From assembly GCA_029747015.1 (NCBI GenBank), contig JAKOGI010001545.1, positions 120,001-184,000 of the forward strand: DNA of 64,000 nt, given 5' to 3'. Source of the stretch: Carnegiea gigantea (Eukaryota > Streptophyta > Magnoliopsida > Caryophyllales > Cactaceae). Below are positions 62,124-64,000 of this stretch, one piece after another (the stretch's first letter is position 1; every line of letters starts with the position of its first letter). Under the pieces are notes generated by a model. It saw only the letters and a program-made list of their open reading frames with translations. It did not search any database and was not told where the DNA came from. The position numbers and the translations under genes were made by a program.

Positions 62124-64000
62124 AGCCAATGAATACTAAACCTTATTATATAACTCTTGCTATGGTGCCATTGGAATCAAATCCCACTTACCCTTTAGAT
62201 TTCAGGCCTATTGCCAATTGTAATGCTTTATACAAATGCATTACTGAGCCTCTTTGCATGAGACTTAAAAGCTATCCTGCCTTACTTTTTTATAGGAAAG
62301 AAATTTTAGCTAGATGTATGATGAAAGGGGAATTGGGTGAAAGAAAAACAAAAAAAAAACACTTATGACATAGTGAGTGAAATTTTATTGAAACATTCCT
62401 GATTTGTTTAGGGTTTCCTATAGTATCTGTTCAACAATTGACGGGATATATAATTTCTGCAACATTTGAATATCTTTTAAGAAATGTTATATGGAAACCT
62501 GATGAATGATGGGGAAGTTAGCCACTCATGCAAGGTGCCCCCGTGTCACCTGTTATCTTTGTGACTCCGATTAGGGTTGAGTAGGATCAGGTACTCGGTT
62601 CATTTTTATGGAATTGAATCGATCTCCGGTCTGAGTTGGAACCAGGTCTAAGAAACTGAAACTGGCCCAAGTCTTGGTGGGAATCGGGTCTAGGAGTTTT
62701 AGAAGCAGTCCTGAAACAGGTTGTGACCGAGTTCATAACAGGGTACCTAATTCTTAATTTTTTTCCTGCTTTGTTTTATTTTATTTCATTTAAATTTTTA
62801 GACTTCTGGTTATGACTCTTTGAGATAACCAACATATACAGCAAACTAACTAATCGATCGTTCAAAATTCAATTTAACAGAGTGGCAGTTAGATATCTAC
62901 CTTGTATTAAACTGCAATTAGCTAGCTAATAAATAGCATTTTGCTTCATCCAAGCATAAAAAAATATTATCTTGTTATAGTAATATACATTAATAAAAAG
63001 ATTTAGTCATATCAACGTATAATCGAAAATCATAGCGGCATTGGGAGAATAATATCTGCTATCAACAAAGATCATGAACCGAGGGATGGGGACATCGATG
63101 CCGGAAGCACTACGTAAGAGTCAAGTGATAGCTGCCCCTTCCATACTTTTTTTAGGCTGTGAATCTAAACCATGTCAAGTTGGTACTATTACCTCATTAA
63201 TCACGACATATATTTGGTTACCATACCTGCGTTGGTTGTAGACCTGTAGCTAGATTTATATTACTCGTGCATTTTCAAGAAAAGAATAATTGATTGGGCT
63301 AGGTGATGTGTTTGGTTCTGGTTCCTAGTTTTCAAGACTTGGCTTCAGACCTGGTTACAACTGGTTCCAGGATTTTGGAACCAGTCCTGGACCCCATTCA
63401 ACTGGGTTCGATTATGAACCCCGCGGGTCCAAACCGATTCCGACTCGGGAGCTAGGTATCCAATTTTTTTGCTTAGCCCTAATTGTGATGGACTATTTGG
63501 CAAAAACTACTAAAGTTGGCTAGTTCTTAGCAACAGTCCAAATTTCACCTAGCATGCAAAGAATTGAGATCATGTAATCTAATTTTGCTAATGGCTTATT
63601 TTGTTTTGCAAAGGCCATCCTGCTAGTGTGCAATGCCTAATAACAGCAATTTATATAGTTCTCAAATTGCCTTGGAAGGGTCTGTAGGTGTCCTAGAGAA
63701 TGTAGAATAAATTCTCTTGGATGTCAGTAGGTTTAGAAAATACTTTTTGCCTTTCAAATAGCTTAGCGTCCCCATTAAACCAAGAAGGCTCATAAAAATA
63801 TATTATTGTCAAGCTCTCATTGAGAAAATTACTGATAGGATACAGGTTTGGCCAGCTAAAGTGTTATCATATGCTGGTAAAGTGCAACTATTGAATTCAA
63901 TTCTCTTAAGCATGTTCTCACACTAGGATCAAATGTTTATATGACCTAAGAATGGTATCCCTATAGTCATTGCCACACAGTGGGTTCTAAGGGGCTATAG
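62124..64000 (+). pseudogene. LINE reverse transcriptase domain, inverted part, split by a hAT element
   Basis: Before the hAT element: YYITLAMVPLESNPTYPLDF and NALYKCITEPLCMRL, the N-terminal RT of plant L1 LINEs, then after an internal deletion GYIISATFEYLL and PVSPVIF. After it (63482 on): MDYLAKTT, then FANGLFCFAKA where active elements have FADDLLLFCKA, so the catalytic DD is lost, and WPAKVLSYAGKVQLLNSILLSM. Runs off the window. Several stops. Confidence 0.8.
62572..63481. mobile_element. hAT-type element inside LINE RT
   Basis: The ends are TAGGGTTGAGTAGG and (inverted) TAGGGCTAAGCAAA. Flanks ACTCCGAT (62564-62571) and ATTGTGAT (63482-63489) agree at 5 of 8. The LINE frame needs a sequence like the right copy (FVIVMDYL), so the left copy is the mutated one. 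Terminal halves carry mirrored GGAACCAG.CCTG words. Non-coding, 910 bp. Confidence 0.72.

Larger units (their letters stand above)
51153..64000. mobile_element. L1-type LINE with inverted 5' part, interrupted by three elements
   Basis: The minus-strand part runs from about 62123 down to about 51153 (end of RT region, zf-RVT, RNase H, stop at 51181, short A-tail read on the minus strand at 51153-51159). The plus-strand part runs from about 62124 past the window end (RT domain). Later insertions are Copia at 51386-60583, a solo LTR at 61715-62073 and a hAT element at 62572-63481. The protein similarity continues across each insertion. The element is heavily mutated. Confidence 0.75.

Overview
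This window is plant nuclear DNA, almost certainly from a flowering plant and probably a dicot. The evidence is spliced genes with GT-AG introns, plant-type transposable elements of most major classes, and an integrated plant pararetrovirus of the family Caulimoviridae. I cannot name the species. Only two intact host genes are visible. Both are on the minus strand and encode plant PHOSPHO-type HAD phosphatases (the PECP1/PPsPase1 family of phosphate-starvation enzymes): 5690-9701 (305 aa) and 48085-50011 (265 aa). They have four exons each and identical exon 1 and exon 2 lengths. A third copy at about 41755-46970 is a truncated, dead tandem duplicate of the second gene.

Layout. 1-4730: 3' part of an autonomous-type CACTA transposon with TNP2-like and TNPA-like genes, inserted in a 5S-containing Cassandra-like LTR (to 5012). 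5690-9701: phosphatase gene 1, with hAT-type elements in introns 2 and 3 and a MITE just upstream of its TATA box. 10.2-25.3 kb: gene-poor DNA with microsatellites, hAT MITEs, a SINE with a 13-bp target duplication (16035-16262), a decayed PIF/Harbinger element (16330-18356) carrying a perfect 22-bp hairpin, and a 1.17-kb hAT element (21194-22360). 25.3-27.67 kb: truncated Copia element, joined abruptly to 27.67-41.46 kb, a minus-strand endogenous pararetrovirus of cavemovirus/solendovirus-like gene order. The virus is split by a hAT MITE, a 6.2-kb LARD-type LTR element and a 3.1-kb LTR-like element, each with its own target-site duplication. 41.75-46.97 kb: the pseudogene, with a PIF/Harbinger MITE in its last exon and a 3.67-kb CACTA element inside that MITE. 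48.1-50.0 kb: phosphatase gene 2, with two P1BS-type sites upstream. 51.15-64.0 kb: one large LINE whose RT half is inverted relative to its 3' half, interrupted by a 9.2-kb Copia element, a 359-bp solo LTR and a 0.9-kb hAT element.

How it fits together. There is no operon-like cooperation here; the window is mainly a record of nested insertions. The phosphatases probably release phosphate from phosphocholine, phosphoethanolamine or pyrophosphate during phosphate starvation. Nearly every transposon coding region is broken by stops, frameshifts or deletions. I found no clearly new functional system. The most informative structures are the nests, the apparent twin-priming LINE inversion, the virus broken by three insertions, and a conserved 1.17-kb hAT family.
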